Assembly (NCBI GenBank): GCA_944389925.1
Contig: CALXOD010000057.1
Coordinates: 21,071-85,070 of the forward strand
Origin: an uncultured Victivallaceae bacterium
GTDB lineage: Bacteria; Verrucomicrobiota; Lentisphaeria; Victivallales; Victivallaceae
Direction: 5' to 3'
Length of the DNA stretch: 64,000 nucleotides
The position numbers and the translations under genes were made by a program. The notes under the pieces were generated by a model. It was given only the letters and a program-made list of their open reading frames with translations. It made no database searches and was not told the origin of the DNA. Below, one piece after another: positions 8,634 to 17,914 of this stretch; the first letter of the stretch is position 1, and each line of letters starts with the position of its first letter.

Positions 8634-9559
8634 AATCCATTTTTTCCATCTTTAAACGCGGACTGGAGAAGACCACTACAAGGGTAGTGCGTTCCATTTC
8701 CGGCGTTTTTACTGGGACCAAAGCCTGGGATGCTGCCAGTTTTGACGACTTGGAGGCCATGCTGATCAGTGCGGACTTCGGGGTGGCCGCCGCGGGACGG
8801 ATCGTGGCTGATATTCGCGACCGGTACGAGCGCGGGCAGATCGCGACCACGGCGGACATCAACCGGGTGGCGGCGGCGACGGTGCGGGATATTCTTTCCC
8901 GGCATCAGCGTGCGATTGCCTTTGCTCCGACGGGAAAACCCACGGTGATTCTGATGGTCGGTGTCAACGGCAGTGGTAAAACCACCACCATCGGAAAACT
9001 GGCGGCCCGGTTCAAGGCGGAAGGACGCAAGGTCATGCTGGCCGCCTGTGATACATTTCGGGCGGCGGCGGTGGAGCAGTTGCAGTTATGGGGAACCCGG
9101 GTGGGAGTGCCGGTGGTGTCCGCTCGACACGGAGCGGATCCGGCCAGTGTGGCGTTTGATGCGATGCAGTCGGCTCTGGCGAAAAACGTGGATGTGCTCT
9201 TGATCGATACCGCCGGACGGCAGCATAATCAGAAGGGATTGATGGAGGAACTGGCCAAGATTCGTCGTTCCGTGGACAAAGTTTACCCCGGTGCTCCGCA
9301 GGAGGTATGGTTGACGGTGGACGCCAGTCTGGGGGGCAACGTGGTGCATCAGGCGCGGGAGTTTTCCCGGTGTACCGGCGTGAGCGGCCTGGTGCTGACC
9401 AAGCTCGACGGAACGGGCAAGGGGGGGATGGTGGTGGCGCTGCATCAGGACTTTGAATTGCCGACGTTTTTTATCGGGCTGGGGGAACAGCCGGAGGATT
9501 TGCAGCCGTTCAGTCCGGAGTTTTTTGCCGCAGCGCTGTTTGGCGAAAGCGCGGAATAA
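8630..9559 (+). CDS. ftsY: Signal recognition particle receptor FtsY
   Basis: A 309-aa SRP GTPase that docks SRP-ribosome complexes at the membrane. An N domain (residues 1-95) is followed by a G domain with VGVNGSGKTTTIGKLAARF, DTFRAAAVEQLQ, LIDTAGRQHNQKGLMEELAKI and LTKLDGTGKGG; the C-terminal FFIGLGEQPEDLQPF is typical. The N-terminus is short and basic, without the acidic A domain of E. coli FtsY. Start overlaps the nusB stop by 4 bp. Identity is certain; Ffh would carry an M domain, which is absent. Confidence 0.96.
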   Translation: MKSIFSIFKRGLEKTTTRVVRSISGVFTGTKAWDAASFDDLEAMLISADFGVAAAGRIVADIRDRYERGQIATTADINRVAAATVRDILSRHQRAIAFAPTGKPTVILMVGVNGSGKTTTIGKLAARFKAEGRKVMLAACDTFRAAAVEQLQLWGTRVGVPVVSARHGADPASVAFDAMQSALAKNVDVLLIDTAGRQHNQKGLMEELAKIRRSVDKVYPGAPQEVWLTVDASLGGNVVHQAREFSRCTGVSGLVLTKLDGTGKGGMVVALHQDFELPTFFIGLGEQPEDLQPFSPEFFAAALFGESAE

Positions 9560-9600
9560 ATTTTTAACCGTTTCAACCTTTTTGGGGAAAGGCTCACTTC

Positions 9601-10635
9601 ATGGCCAATGATGCAAAATATATGTTGCGGGCAGTAGAGCTTGCCAAAAAAGCCTGGGGACGGACCAGTCCGAATCCGCTGGTGGGCGCAGTTGTCGTTC
9701 GCAAAGGAAAAATCATCGGCGAAGGATTTCACACCCGCGCCGGCGAGCCCCATGCGGAGTCCAATGCTTTGCGCGATGCGGAAGCCCGGGGGGGGCGCGT
9801 TGCCGGTTCAACACTGTATGTCAATCTGGAACCCTGCTCGACTTATGGGCGGATGCCGCCCTGCGTCAAGGCGATTATGGCGGCGAAAGTGGGCCGGGTG
9901 GTCATCGGTTCTCTGGATCCCAATCCGGCGCACTCCGGGCGTGGAGTGAAAATACTGCGGGATGCCGGAATTGAAGTCGTAACCGGTGTGGAGCGGGCGG
10001 TTTGTGAGGAATTGAATCTGCCGTTTTTCAAATGGATCACGACCGGAAAGCCCTGGGTCATGTTGAAAATGGCGACGACATTGGACGGTCGGATTGCTAC
10101 CGCTTCGGGGGAATCCCGGTGGATCACCGGGCCGGAGGCGCGCGCCCGGGTGCAGGAATTGCGGCGCCGGGCTGATGCGATTCTGGTGGGGGGGGAGACG
10201 GTGCGGTTGGACCGTCCGGAATTGCGGGTTCGGGAACCGGCGGATTGGCCGTGCCAGCCTCGCCGCTTTGTTGCCAGTTCTTCTATGACGAAAGAGGATC
10301 TGCGTCAATATTTTCCGGAGGGAGACCTGCCGGAATTGGTGACGCTGGATGGCGTTGCCGGTTGGAATGAATTCCTGCTGTGGCTGGGGAAACAGGAGGT
10401 AAATTCGCTGTTGATTGAAGGCGGCGGTCGGCTGGCCGGTTCAGCGATTCGGGCCGGTGTGGTAGACTATGTGGAATTTCATATTGCCCCGAAGATTCTG
10501 GGGGGCGAACACAGCCGTTGTGCGGTCGGCGGAGAAGATCCGGCGACGTTGAAGGAAGCACTGCAGCTGGAGCGGATCCGGGTGGTGCGCTACGGTGATG
10601 ATACGGCGATTTCCGGATATCGGAAGCGGGGGTGA
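9601..10635 (+). CDS. ribD: Riboflavin biosynthesis protein RibD (deaminase/reductase)
   Basis: A 344-aa bifunctional enzyme. The N-terminal cytidine-deaminase-like domain (about residues 1-140) binds zinc through HAESNAL and PCSTYGRMPPC and removes the amino group of the pyrimidine intermediate. The C-terminal reductase domain (about 145-344) has PWVMLKMATTLDGRIA, SRWITGPEAR, AILVGGETVRLDRP and LLIEGGGRLAGSA. RibE starts 3 bp after the stop. GTP cyclohydrolase II/DHBP synthase (ribA/ribB) is not in this window. Confidence 0.95.
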   Translation: MANDAKYMLRAVELAKKAWGRTSPNPLVGAVVVRKGKIIGEGFHTRAGEPHAESNALRDAEARGGRVAGSTLYVNLEPCSTYGRMPPCVKAIMAAKVGRVVIGSLDPNPAHSGRGVKILRDAGIEVVTGVERAVCEELNLPFFKWITTGKPWVMLKMATTLDGRIATASGESRWITGPEARARVQELRRRADAILVGGETVRLDRPELRVREPADWPCQPRRFVASSSMTKEDLRQYFPEGDLPELVTLDGVAGWNEFLLWLGKQEVNSLLIEGGGRLAGSAIRAGVVDYVEFHIAPKILGGEHSRCAVGGEDPATLKEALQLERIRVVRYGDDTAISGYRKRG

Positions 10636-10638
10636 GCG

Positions 10639-11310
10639 GTGTTTACCGGGCTGGTGCAGACAGTGGCGGAGATTGTTGGACGGCGCAGAGCAGGAGGGGG
10701 GGGCGCAGGAAAACTGATTCTGCATTTGCAGGAGCCGTGGAGCGATCCGGTTTTCGGTGAGAGTGTGGCGATTAATGGCTGCTGTTTGACACTGGAGCGA
10801 TGGGAAGCCGGCGGAGTGATGTATTTTCACACGTTGGAGGAAACCCTGCGCTGTACCAATCTCGGTGGATTGCCGCCGGGGGCAAGAGTGAATGTGGAAC
10901 GGGCTTTGCGTTTGGGGGATCACGTAGGAGGACATCTGGTTTCTGGGCACATTGATGGAACCGGGCGAATGCTGGCGTTGGCGCGCCATGGAGGGGATTA
11001 TGAATTGAAATTGACTTTCCCGCCGGAACTGGCTCCAGAGCTGGTGGGGAAGGGGTCTATCTCCATCGACGGCGTATCGTTGACGGTCGTGGAGCTAAAC
11101 GATGAAGAGGGATGGTTGACCGTGCATTTGATTCCGGTTACGCTGGCAGAAACTGCGTTATCGTCACGGAAGGTGGGTGATCTGCTCAATCTTGAGACCG
11201 ATATGCTGGGGAAATATGTGGTACGGCAGTTGCAGCTTGCCACTCCTGGACGCATGTCGGAACCCAACCGGATTTCGATGGATACGCTGCGGGAGGCAGG
11301 GTTTCTGTGA
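10639..11310 (+). CDS. ribE: Riboflavin synthase alpha chain
   Basis: A 223-aa enzyme that dismutates two lumazine molecules to riboflavin. It begins with the invariant MFTGLVQT (read from a GTG start at 10639) and has two tandem lumazine-binding repeats: FGESVAINGCCLTLE in the first, and GKGSISIDGVSLTVVEL in the second with LGDHVGGHLVSGHIDGTG between. Full family length. Its TGA overlaps the GTG of the next gene. Confidence 0.95.
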   Translation: MFTGLVQTVAEIVGRRRAGGGGAGKLILHLQEPWSDPVFGESVAINGCCLTLERWEAGGVMYFHTLEETLRCTNLGGLPPGARVNVERALRLGDHVGGHLVSGHIDGTGRMLALARHGGDYELKLTFPPELAPELVGKGSISIDGVSLTVVELNDEEGWLTVHLIPVTLAETALSSRKVGDLLNLETDMLGKYVVRQLQLATPGRMSEPNRISMDTLREAGFL

Positions 11311-12110
11311 GTGGTACGGTGCATTTCGGTCTCGTATTATCCGGGCCGGAGGCGGTTGCCGGAGTGACGGCGGCGGAGCTGGAGCCTTTTGATTGCCTGA
11401 AGGTGGCATCGGACCAGTTGCTGGAGCAGGAAAACGCCGCCCGGCTTCGAAAAGTCTTTCCCGGGCGCCGGATTCTTGCCGGAGAACTGGCAGAGCGACC
11501 GCTGTGTGAACTGGCACCGGAGGAGGGAATCAAGCTGCGGCTGGATTTTGTGCGACGCCTTGAGGAGCGTTGCCGGCAGGTGAAAGCGGCAGGAGCAGCG
11601 GCGGGGACTGCACCTTTTGATCTGGCGCGTGCGGCGATTGATTTCGATTATCGGAACCGGTTGCTGGAGCTGCTTCGTTGCTGTTGCGGTGTATTGCAGG
11701 CAGTGGATTTTCCCCTGTTGCTGCCCTGGCGGGTACCGTCGCCGCCGGGGGGGGCAGCTTCAGGGGCATGCGGAGATTTTTTGCGATCACTTCCACTGGC
11801 TCGTCTCGGAGTGCTGGCAGAGTGGCACCCGCACGAACCGGCGTTTGCCGCGTTGCCGGACGGCGGCATGAATCCGATCCGGTTTGAGGCGCGCGATGTG
11901 GAAATCATATACGAACCCGCCACCGGGAATCGTCTGACGTCCCGGTTGCTGGAGGCGAGGCTGGAACGATTGCTCCTTCCGGGGCGTGATTTGCGGGTAT
12001 ATTTTCATGCTGCCGGGTTGGCTGATGACGGCTGGGCGGTGGAGATCGCCGAACTTTCGGCCCTGGTCCGCCAGCTGCGCAATGAACATAAGGAATGGAA
12101 AAAATGTTGA
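11307..12110 (+). CDS. Uncharacterised protein between ribE and pdxJ
   Basis: A 267-aa cytoplasmic protein that I do not recognise. It starts at GTG 11307 overlapping the ribE stop (GTGA), and its end overlaps the pdxJ start. It has no signal peptide or membrane helix. Residues 115-160 are Cys/Leu-rich (ELLRCCCGVLQAVDFPLLLPW) and the sequence alternates predicted strands and helices. Segments such as LGVLAEWHPHEPAF, VEIIYEPATGN and LRVYFHAAG at regular intervals could suit a TIM-barrel fold of the xylose-isomerase-like class. That is a guess from pattern only. Confidence 0.6.
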   Translation: MSGTVHFGLVLSGPEAVAGVTAAELEPFDCLKVASDQLLEQENAARLRKVFPGRRILAGELAERPLCELAPEEGIKLRLDFVRRLEERCRQVKAAGAAAGTAPFDLARAAIDFDYRNRLLELLRCCCGVLQAVDFPLLLPWRVPSPPGGAASGACGDFLRSLPLARLGVLAEWHPHEPAFAALPDGGMNPIRFEARDVEIIYEPATGNRLTSRLLEARLERLLLPGRDLRVYFHAAGLADDGWAVEIAELSALVRQLRNEHKEWKKC

Positions 12111-12823
12111 ATCTTGGAGTCAATGTGGATCATGTGGCGACCGTGCGTCAGGCGCGTCTGGCCGCAGAGCCGAATCCCGTGGAAGCGGCGCTGATTTGTG
12201 AAAAGAACGGCGCATGGGGGATTACCGCGCACTTGCGGGAGGATCGGCGGCATATCCACGATCATGACCTGGCGGAGCTGGCACGCCGCGTCCACTTTCT
12301 CAATATGGAAATGGCAGTGACGGATGAGATGCTGGGGATTGCCGAAAGACTGCGTCCGCACAGCAGTTGTCTGGTCCCGGAGAAGCGGCAGGAACTGACC
12401 ACGGAAGGCGGACTGGATGTCGCCGGCCAGGAACAGAAAATCCGACAAGCGGTGGAGCGATTGCACGCGGCAGGGATTATCGTCAGTTTGTTCATTGATC
12501 CCGAGCCGGCGCAGATTGAAGCCGCCCGGGCAGTGGGAACTGATTATATTGAGCTGCACACCGGTCGTTATTCCAACACCTCCGGTGTGGAACAGGCTAT
12601 GGAACTGGATCGGCTGAAGCAGGCCGCCATTCAAGCTGATTCCCTGGGGATCAAGGTGAATGCCGGACACGGCATTGATTATGTCAACATCGCCGGGATT
12701 CTGGAAATTCCCCATCTGCACGAATTGAATATCGGCCACAGCATCATTTCCCGCGCAATCATGGTCGGGATCGGGCAGGCGGTTCGGGAAATGCGCGCTT
12801 TGATGGACCAGTATCGGTTCTGA
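12104..12823 (+). CDS. pdxJ: Pyridoxine 5'-phosphate synthase
   Basis: A 239-aa TIM-barrel enzyme that condenses 1-deoxyxylulose 5-phosphate with 3-amino-2-oxopropyl phosphate to give pyridoxine phosphate. The start LGVNVDHVATVRQAR is the family signature; GITAHLREDRRHI, CLVPEKRQELTTEGGLDV, ELHTGRYS and INAGHG-like VNAGHGIDYVNI follow. ATG 12104 is preferred because AGGA lies 9 bp upstream; ATG 12095 in the same frame would overlap that site. It converges on lpxB with only 5 bp between stops. Confidence 0.95.
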   Translation: MLNLGVNVDHVATVRQARLAAEPNPVEAALICEKNGAWGITAHLREDRRHIHDHDLAELARRVHFLNMEMAVTDEMLGIAERLRPHSSCLVPEKRQELTTEGGLDVAGQEQKIRQAVERLHAAGIIVSLFIDPEPAQIEAARAVGTDYIELHTGRYSNTSGVEQAMELDRLKQAAIQADSLGIKVNAGHGIDYVNIAGILEIPHLHELNIGHSIISRAIMVGIGQAVREMRALMDQYRF

Positions 12824-12828
12824 TGGCT

Positions 12829-13995
12829 CTATGAACGCGGCGCTGCCGTCAGGCAGGCTTCGGCGGCCTGACGGATGGCGCTGCTGCTGCGCGGGGACAG
12901 CAAACGGATGACCTCCTGCATTCCCTGTTCCACTTCCTGCCTTCGGGGACCACCGGGAAGAATGCGTTCGACAGCCGGAACCAGTTCCTGTGCCCGGACA
13001 TGCCATTGCAGGAATTCTTCGAAGACCGCCCGGTTGGCAATAATGTTGACCATGGTGAAAAAGCCGCGGTACAGCCGCACGACCAGAGATGCCAGAAACA
13101 ATGTGACCGGATGCAGCCGGTATACTACCACCAGCGGCAATCCGGCAATCGCCGATTCCACCGTGACGGTACCGCTGGCGGCCAGTCCGGTGCCGGCCAG
13201 CTGCTGATATCGGGCCGTTTCGCCGACGACAAAGGTAATTTCCGGTGTTTTCGGATGTGTGGCGCGGTATCGGTCGTAATAGCGGCGGCAGAGTGCGGCG
13301 ATTTTTTCCCGGGGCGCGGATAGTACGAAATGCAGCTCCGGATGCTTTTCCGCCAGTTCGCAGACTGTGTCCAGCATGGGCGGCATCAAGCGGGTGACTT
13401 CCATGGTCCGGCTGCCGGGCAGCAGTAAGAAGCAGTTCGGATCGCGCCGGATAGCCGGGTCGTGCCGTTCCCGCACCAGGTCGAGCAACGGATGGCCCAC
13501 AAATTCTGCATGCAGACGAGTCGGTGCGAATACTTCCACTTCAAAGGGAAAGATTACCAGCATGCGCGAGCAGATCCGAGCCAGAACCGGCAGCCGCCAT
13601 TTTCCCCACACCCAGAGGTGGGGGCAGACATACCAGATCACCGGGATCCGGTGGTAATACATCATCAGGGCAAAAAGAAGATTGAATCCGGGGTAGTCGA
13701 TCAGAATGACCGCCTCCGGTTTTTCCCGCACTGCCTGACGTACCAGTTTGAAGAAAATACCGACGAATGTGAAGAGATGTTTGAGCACCTCGATGACACC
13801 GATCACTCCGAGTTCGGTGGAATCGACCCGGATATCCAGCCCGGCGGCGATCATGGCCGGCCCGCCCATACCGGAAACGCGGACATCATCGCCACGTTCG
13901 GCTCCCAGCGTCCGCAGTTCCCGGGCCAGCCGGGCGCCGTACATGTCGCCGGAAGCTTCGCCGGCGATGATCCAGAAATGACGGACGCGACTCAT
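12829..13995 (-). CDS. lpxB: Lipid-A-disaccharide synthase
   Basis: A 388-aa GT19 glycosyltransferase that joins UDP-2,3-diacylglucosamine with lipid X in lipid A synthesis at the inner membrane. Family motifs are IIAGEASGDMYGARL, GVIGVIEVLKHL, VILIDYPGFN, YYVCP-like IWYVCPHLWVWGKWR, FVGHPLLD, LLPGSRTMEV and SGTVTVESAIAGLPLVVVYR. Its ATG overlaps the dapB stop (ATGA). Presence shows an outer membrane with lipid A. A 9-bp inverted repeat (12846-12854 with 12866-12874) lies within its last codons. Confidence 0.95.
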   Translation of the reverse strand: MSRVRHFWIIAGEASGDMYGARLARELRTLGAERGDDVRVSGMGGPAMIAAGLDIRVDSTELGVIGVIEVLKHLFTFVGIFFKLVRQAVREKPEAVILIDYPGFNLLFALMMYYHRIPVIWYVCPHLWVWGKWRLPVLARICSRMLVIFPFEVEVFAPTRLHAEFVGHPLLDLVRERHDPAIRRDPNCFLLLPGSRTMEVTRLMPPMLDTVCELAEKHPELHFVLSAPREKIAALCRRYYDRYRATHPKTPEITFVVGETARYQQLAGTGLAASGTVTVESAIAGLPLVVVYRLHPVTLFLASLVVRLYRGFFTMVNIIANRAVFEEFLQWHVRAQELVPAVERILPGGPRRQEVEQGMQEVIRLLSPRSSSAIRQAAEACLTAAPRS

Positions 13996-14792
13996 TTGAG
14001 ATTCAACACGTCCTGCATGTCATACAGGCCCGGGGCCGCTTGGGCCAGAAAGCGGACGGCCCGCAGGGCTCCCCGGGCGAAGGTATCCCGGCTGGAGGCC
14101 TTGTGTGTCAATTCCACCCGTTCGCCGCCGGTGGCGAACAGCACCGTGTGGTCCCCGACCACATCGCCGCCGCGCAGGGCGTGCATGCCGATTTCGCGTC
14201 GTGTCCGTGCTCCGGTGATGCCGTGACGACCGTGGATGACATCCTCTTCGTAAGAACGGCCGGTGGCGTCACAGACGACTTCCGCCAGACGGACGGCGGT
14301 ACCGGAGGGAGCGTCTTTTTTCTGGTTATGATGCATTTCGATAATTTCAATGTCGTAGTCGTCTCCGAGGATTCGGGCGGCCTGGGCGGCCAGGTAGAAC
14401 AGCAGGTTGACTCCAACGCTCATATTGGGCGCGAAAACAATCCGGCCGCCGTGTGCGGCAAGTTCCGCCAGAACCTCCCGGTCGGCGGCGGGGAGGGCAG
14501 TGGTGCCGATGACCACGGCGCAATTGCGTTCTACTGCCATTCGAGTTTGATTTACGACGTCGCCGGTGGCGAAATTAATGACGGCATTGCTCCGGTCGAG
14601 AGCGGCGGCGAGATCGTCGCTGATGGTGATACCGGCAGGACCGCAGCCGGCGACCGTACCGGCATCCTGCCCGATAAACGGGGACCCGGCCACTTCAACG
14701 GCACCGGTCAGTTTGAGGTCTTCGGATTCCAGAATATTGGCGACGAGGCGACGGCCCATGCGGCCGGCAGCGCCGATGACAGTGATGTTCAT
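13992..14792 (-). CDS. dapB: 4-hydroxy-tetrahydrodipicolinate reductase
   Basis: A 266-aa NAD(P)H-dependent enzyme of lysine and meso-diaminopimelate synthesis, supplying peptidoglycan. The N-terminal Rossmann motif is VIGAAGRMGRRLV; the catalytic segment EIIEMHHNQKKDAPSGTA and the C-terminal RRGDV-like LRGGDVVGDHTVLFA are typical. The ATG at 14792 has AGGAA just upstream and starts the Rossmann motif at residue 2; upstream frame extension lacks family similarity. Third gene of the lptF/G-sbp-dapB-lpxB operon. Confidence 0.95.
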   Translation of the reverse strand: MNITVIGAAGRMGRRLVANILESEDLKLTGAVEVAGSPFIGQDAGTVAGCGPAGITISDDLAAALDRSNAVINFATGDVVNQTRMAVERNCAVVIGTTALPAADREVLAELAAHGGRIVFAPNMSVGVNLLFYLAAQAARILGDDYDIEIIEMHHNQKKDAPSGTAVRLAEVVCDATGRSYEEDVIHGRHGITGARTRREIGMHALRGGDVVGDHTVLFATGGERVELTHKASSRDTFARGALRAVRFLAQAAPGLYDMQDVLNLK

Positions 14793-14841
14793 AGGACTTC
14801 CTTTTTTTGTTGAAAACAGTTGCATCTCCGGTCTCAAAGCG

Positions 14842-16680
14842 TCAGAGCCCGGGAATGGCTCGTTGTTCAGCACGCGGCGTCCAGAAGAGTTCTGTCTGGA
14901 AGCCGAGCGGAAACAAACGGGTATTCCGGTAACGGCCGGACAATCCGACCAGCGAATCCGGGGTGATCAGAAACGTATAGGGTTGATCTTCGTGAAGAAT
15001 TTCAGCAATCTTATGACAGAGTTTGACGCGTTCCGGCATTTCGAAGGTCAATCGCAGTTGTTCGATGAGTGCGTCCAGTTCCGGGTTTTTGTATCCGATG
15101 TGGTTGCTGCTTCCCGGTTTGTCCGCCTGCGACGAGTGCCAGACCTGATACGGATCCGGATCGTAGGGCATGGTCCAGCCCAGGGTGCAGACTTCAAAGT
15201 TGCGGTCGGTCAGGCGTTGGAGACAGACGGACCATTCCAGCGGCTGGATTTTCATGTCGATGCCGGCCTTGGCCATGGATTCTTTGATGATCGGCAGCAT
15301 CTTCTGCTGTAGTGACTGGCCGGCGACCTGCATGATGGTAAAGGTAAAGGGTTTACCGTCCCGGTCAAGAATGCCGTCCCCGTCGGTGTCACGCCAGCCG
15401 GCTTCGGCGAGCAGTTTTTTTGCCTTTTCCACGTCGTAAGGCCACGGCTGAATGGCGGAATTGTAGTAGACGCTTTCCGGAAAAAACGGACCGGTGATGA
15501 TCCGTCCCAGATTGAAATAAACATCCCGCAGAATTTTTTCCCGGTCAATCAACATGGTCAATGCCTGGCGCACCCGGCGGTCGGAAAAGAGCGGATTCCG
15601 CAGATTATAGCCGATGTAGAAATAGGAATGTCCCAGATATTGAGCCTGTTTCAATCCCGCTGCGGAGAATTTTTCCGGGAGATCCGGTTTTACCCACTGT
15701 TCCGGCGTCAGCCCCAGCAGGTCCAGCTGTCCCGCCAGCAGCGCCTGCAACCGGGTATTGGGGTGCTTGATTAATTCAAATGCAACCTCTTTCAGGGGCG
15801 GACGGATGCCGTAGCGGGCGCCGAAGTAATTTTCAAATCGGGTGAACACCACCCGGACGTCTTTGTCCCAGCGCAGTAACCGGTAGGGGCCGCAGCCGAC
15901 GAGCAGTCGGTTCCGCTGATGGTCTTCGTTGAAGCGTTTGCCGTCGAAAGGTCCATCGTAGGCATGGTACAGATGGCGGGGCAGGGGGGACATCCCCAGG
16001 GTGGCGGCCAGGGAACCATAATAGACCTTTTTCCAGCGGACGATGAATTCATGGGATGAAACAACTTCCACCGAATCCAGATCCTGATAATAGACGCGCA
16101 GCGGTTCGCAGTTGACGTCGGGATTTTTAACGGTATCTACGAAAAAGCGGAAGTCGTCGGCGGTGACTTCCCGATTTTTCCACTCTTTGCCGGTTACCGG
16201 ATCGGTAAAATCATGCCATAGGACTCCACGCCGCAGTTTGATGCGATATGTGCGATGGTCGGGGGAGATTTCCCAGGATTCCGCCAGCAGCGGCTGGTAT
16301 TCCTCGGGTTTTCCGTAATCGCGTGCGGCCAGCGTGCTGTGGGCGATCGCATAAAAATCGCTGACATAGGCGTCGTTGTTGATCAGAATGTTGAGGTTTT
16401 GCGTATCGGCACTGATGGCCTGGATCATCCGGCCACCCGGTTCCGCCTTCGGATCAAAATACTGAACGTTGGCGATCGGCGGACCCGCCGGAGCCGGGAG
16501 TGATCCGTTACCGGCGGTGGTGATCGACGTACGGGGGGCCGGCAGCGAGGCCAGTTTGTCGGCGAGCAGCAGCGTGCTGCGGTTGAGCCGATCGAGCGCG
16601 TTGATGATCAAAATGCCGAACAGAATGATCGCCAGCGTCAGCACCGTGAGGAGGAATTTCAAATATCCGGTACGATTCAT
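14842..16680 (-). CDS. ABC-type oligopeptide/solute-binding protein, membrane-anchored
   Basis: A 612-aa family 5 extracellular solute-binding protein (SBP_bac_5). One N-terminal hydrophobic helix (about residues 7-28) with no lipobox cysteine suggests a signal anchor; a Ser/Pro linker follows. Typical segments are LLAESWEISPDHRTYRIKLR, GVLWHDFTDPVTGKEW, DVKNPDV-like regions and FSDRRVRQALTMLIDREKI. The ATG at 16680 has AGGAGG 7 bp upstream. No ABC permease or ATPase lies nearby; it sits 22 bp after an LptF/G permease and 49 bp before dapB. The ligand may be a peptide, possibly a muropeptide, by context only. Confidence 0.85.
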   Translation of the reverse strand: MNRTGYLKFLLTVLTLAIILFGILIINALDRLNRSTLLLADKLASLPAPRTSITTAGNGSLPAPAGPPIANVQYFDPKAEPGGRMIQAISADTQNLNILINNDAYVSDFYAIAHSTLAARDYGKPEEYQPLLAESWEISPDHRTYRIKLRRGVLWHDFTDPVTGKEWKNREVTADDFRFFVDTVKNPDVNCEPLRVYYQDLDSVEVVSSHEFIVRWKKVYYGSLAATLGMSPLPRHLYHAYDGPFDGKRFNEDHQRNRLLVGCGPYRLLRWDKDVRVVFTRFENYFGARYGIRPPLKEVAFELIKHPNTRLQALLAGQLDLLGLTPEQWVKPDLPEKFSAAGLKQAQYLGHSYFYIGYNLRNPLFSDRRVRQALTMLIDREKILRDVYFNLGRIITGPFFPESVYYNSAIQPWPYDVEKAKKLLAEAGWRDTDGDGILDRDGKPFTFTIMQVAGQSLQQKMLPIIKESMAKAGIDMKIQPLEWSVCLQRLTDRNFEVCTLGWTMPYDPDPYQVWHSSQADKPGSSNHIGYKNPELDALIEQLRLTFEMPERVKLCHKIAEILHEDQPYTFLITPDSLVGLSGRYRNTRLFPLGFQTELFWTPRAEQRAIPGL

Positions 16681-16702
16681 CAGGAATCCTCCTTGTTTCA
16701 CA

Positions 16703-17788
16703 TCAGCGCTGGCTGATCCGGTAGGTCAGGGTTGCGCCCAGAATTTGAAAAACGATATTGGGCAGCCACAGCAGATATTGCGGATAGATGGCCGGAAATT
16801 TCGTCAGGGATTCACAGAGGATGATCGAGAGGAAAAACACGCCCGCCAGAATGACGCTGAGAAACAACCCCACCGAGGTTTCCCGGCGGGACGTCCGGAT
16901 CGCCAGCGGCAATCCGAGCAGCAGAAAAGCAATCGGCGAGAGTGCAAATGCGATGCGCTGATTCAGCTCAACTTCCAGTTTGGTGGTGTCCTGATTCAAT
17001 AGCTTGGTCAGACGGATTCTGGCCATGAGGTCCTTGAGCGTCATGTACTTGGGTTTTTCACCAAGAGCGATGCTGTTAAGCTGTTTGCCGTAATTGAAAG
17101 AAAACTCCAGCTCTTCATGGAAGTTGCGGATTTCCGGCTGGGATTTCTTGTCGATCACCATGCAGTCCTGGAGTTTAACCACCAGCAGCTGGTTTTCCTC
17201 ATCGACGGTCAGGCTCCCGGAGGCGGCGGAGATGTCCTGGCCGACGTGTTCAGGATCCGCAAGGGTATAGATCTGAATGCCGCTGAGGCCGTTTTCTCCG
17301 ACCTTGTCGTCGATGCTGATGATGGTATTTTCATAGTGGATCGGTCGTCCCGGTTCAAAAAGCGCCAGCGGCTGGTCGATAGCTGCAACGGTCATGAGCT
17401 GGCGGGATTTTCCCAGGAGAGGCGGGCCGACCTGCACCTGCAGATAAAGGCACAAGGCTGTCAGGGCCACGGTGATCAGCAGGATAGGCGAGACAATCTG
17501 CAGAATGGAGACACCGCAGGCGCGCATGGCAGTGATCTCGGAGTCGGCGGAGAGCCGGCCGAAAACCAGCATCACCCCCACCATAACCGCCCAGGGAATC
17601 GTGAAGGTCAGCACGATCGGCAGAATATAAAAAGTGAACTTGAGAAAGGTCAGAAACGAGATTCCCTGTGCCAGCAGGTCCAGTACTTTGACCAGATTGG
17701 CACCCGTCATGCCGAAGGTCAGAATCCCGATCGCCATGCCGAAGGCCAGCAGAAAGCCGCGCGTGACATACCAATTTAAAATGAACAT
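16703..17788 (-). CDS. LptF/LptG family LPS export permease
   Basis: A 361-aa YjgP/YjgQ-family protein. Three N-terminal membrane helices (about residues 8-120) and three C-terminal ones (about 280-355) flank a periplasmic beta-jellyroll. Family features are the start YVTRGFLLAFGMAIGILTFGM, LVFGRLSADSEITAMRACGVS (coupling helix) and RIAFALSPIAFLLLGLPLAI. It would form half of the LptB2FG complex extracting LPS. Only one LptF/G gene is in the window, so F or G cannot be assigned. First gene of a four-gene minus-strand operon ending with lpxB. Confidence 0.9.
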   Translation of the reverse strand: MFILNWYVTRGFLLAFGMAIGILTFGMTGANLVKVLDLLAQGISFLTFLKFTFYILPIVLTFTIPWAVMVGVMLVFGRLSADSEITAMRACGVSILQIVSPILLITVALTALCLYLQVQVGPPLLGKSRQLMTVAAIDQPLALFEPGRPIHYENTIISIDDKVGENGLSGIQIYTLADPEHVGQDISAASGSLTVDEENQLLVVKLQDCMVIDKKSQPEIRNFHEELEFSFNYGKQLNSIALGEKPKYMTLKDLMARIRLTKLLNQDTTKLEVELNQRIAFALSPIAFLLLGLPLAIRTSRRETSVGLFLSVILAGVFFLSIILCESLTKFPAIYPQYLLWLPNIVFQILGATLTYRISQR

Positions 17789-17914
17789 GAAAAAAATTCC
17801 GAATTTCTGTCAAACGTTTTCAAGGTGTCCGCCGTCTACCGTTTCGGCACCGACGCACGCACCAAAAGATACACGCGCAAACGAGGTTTCGCAAATTGCC
17901 GGTCGCTTTTTTAC

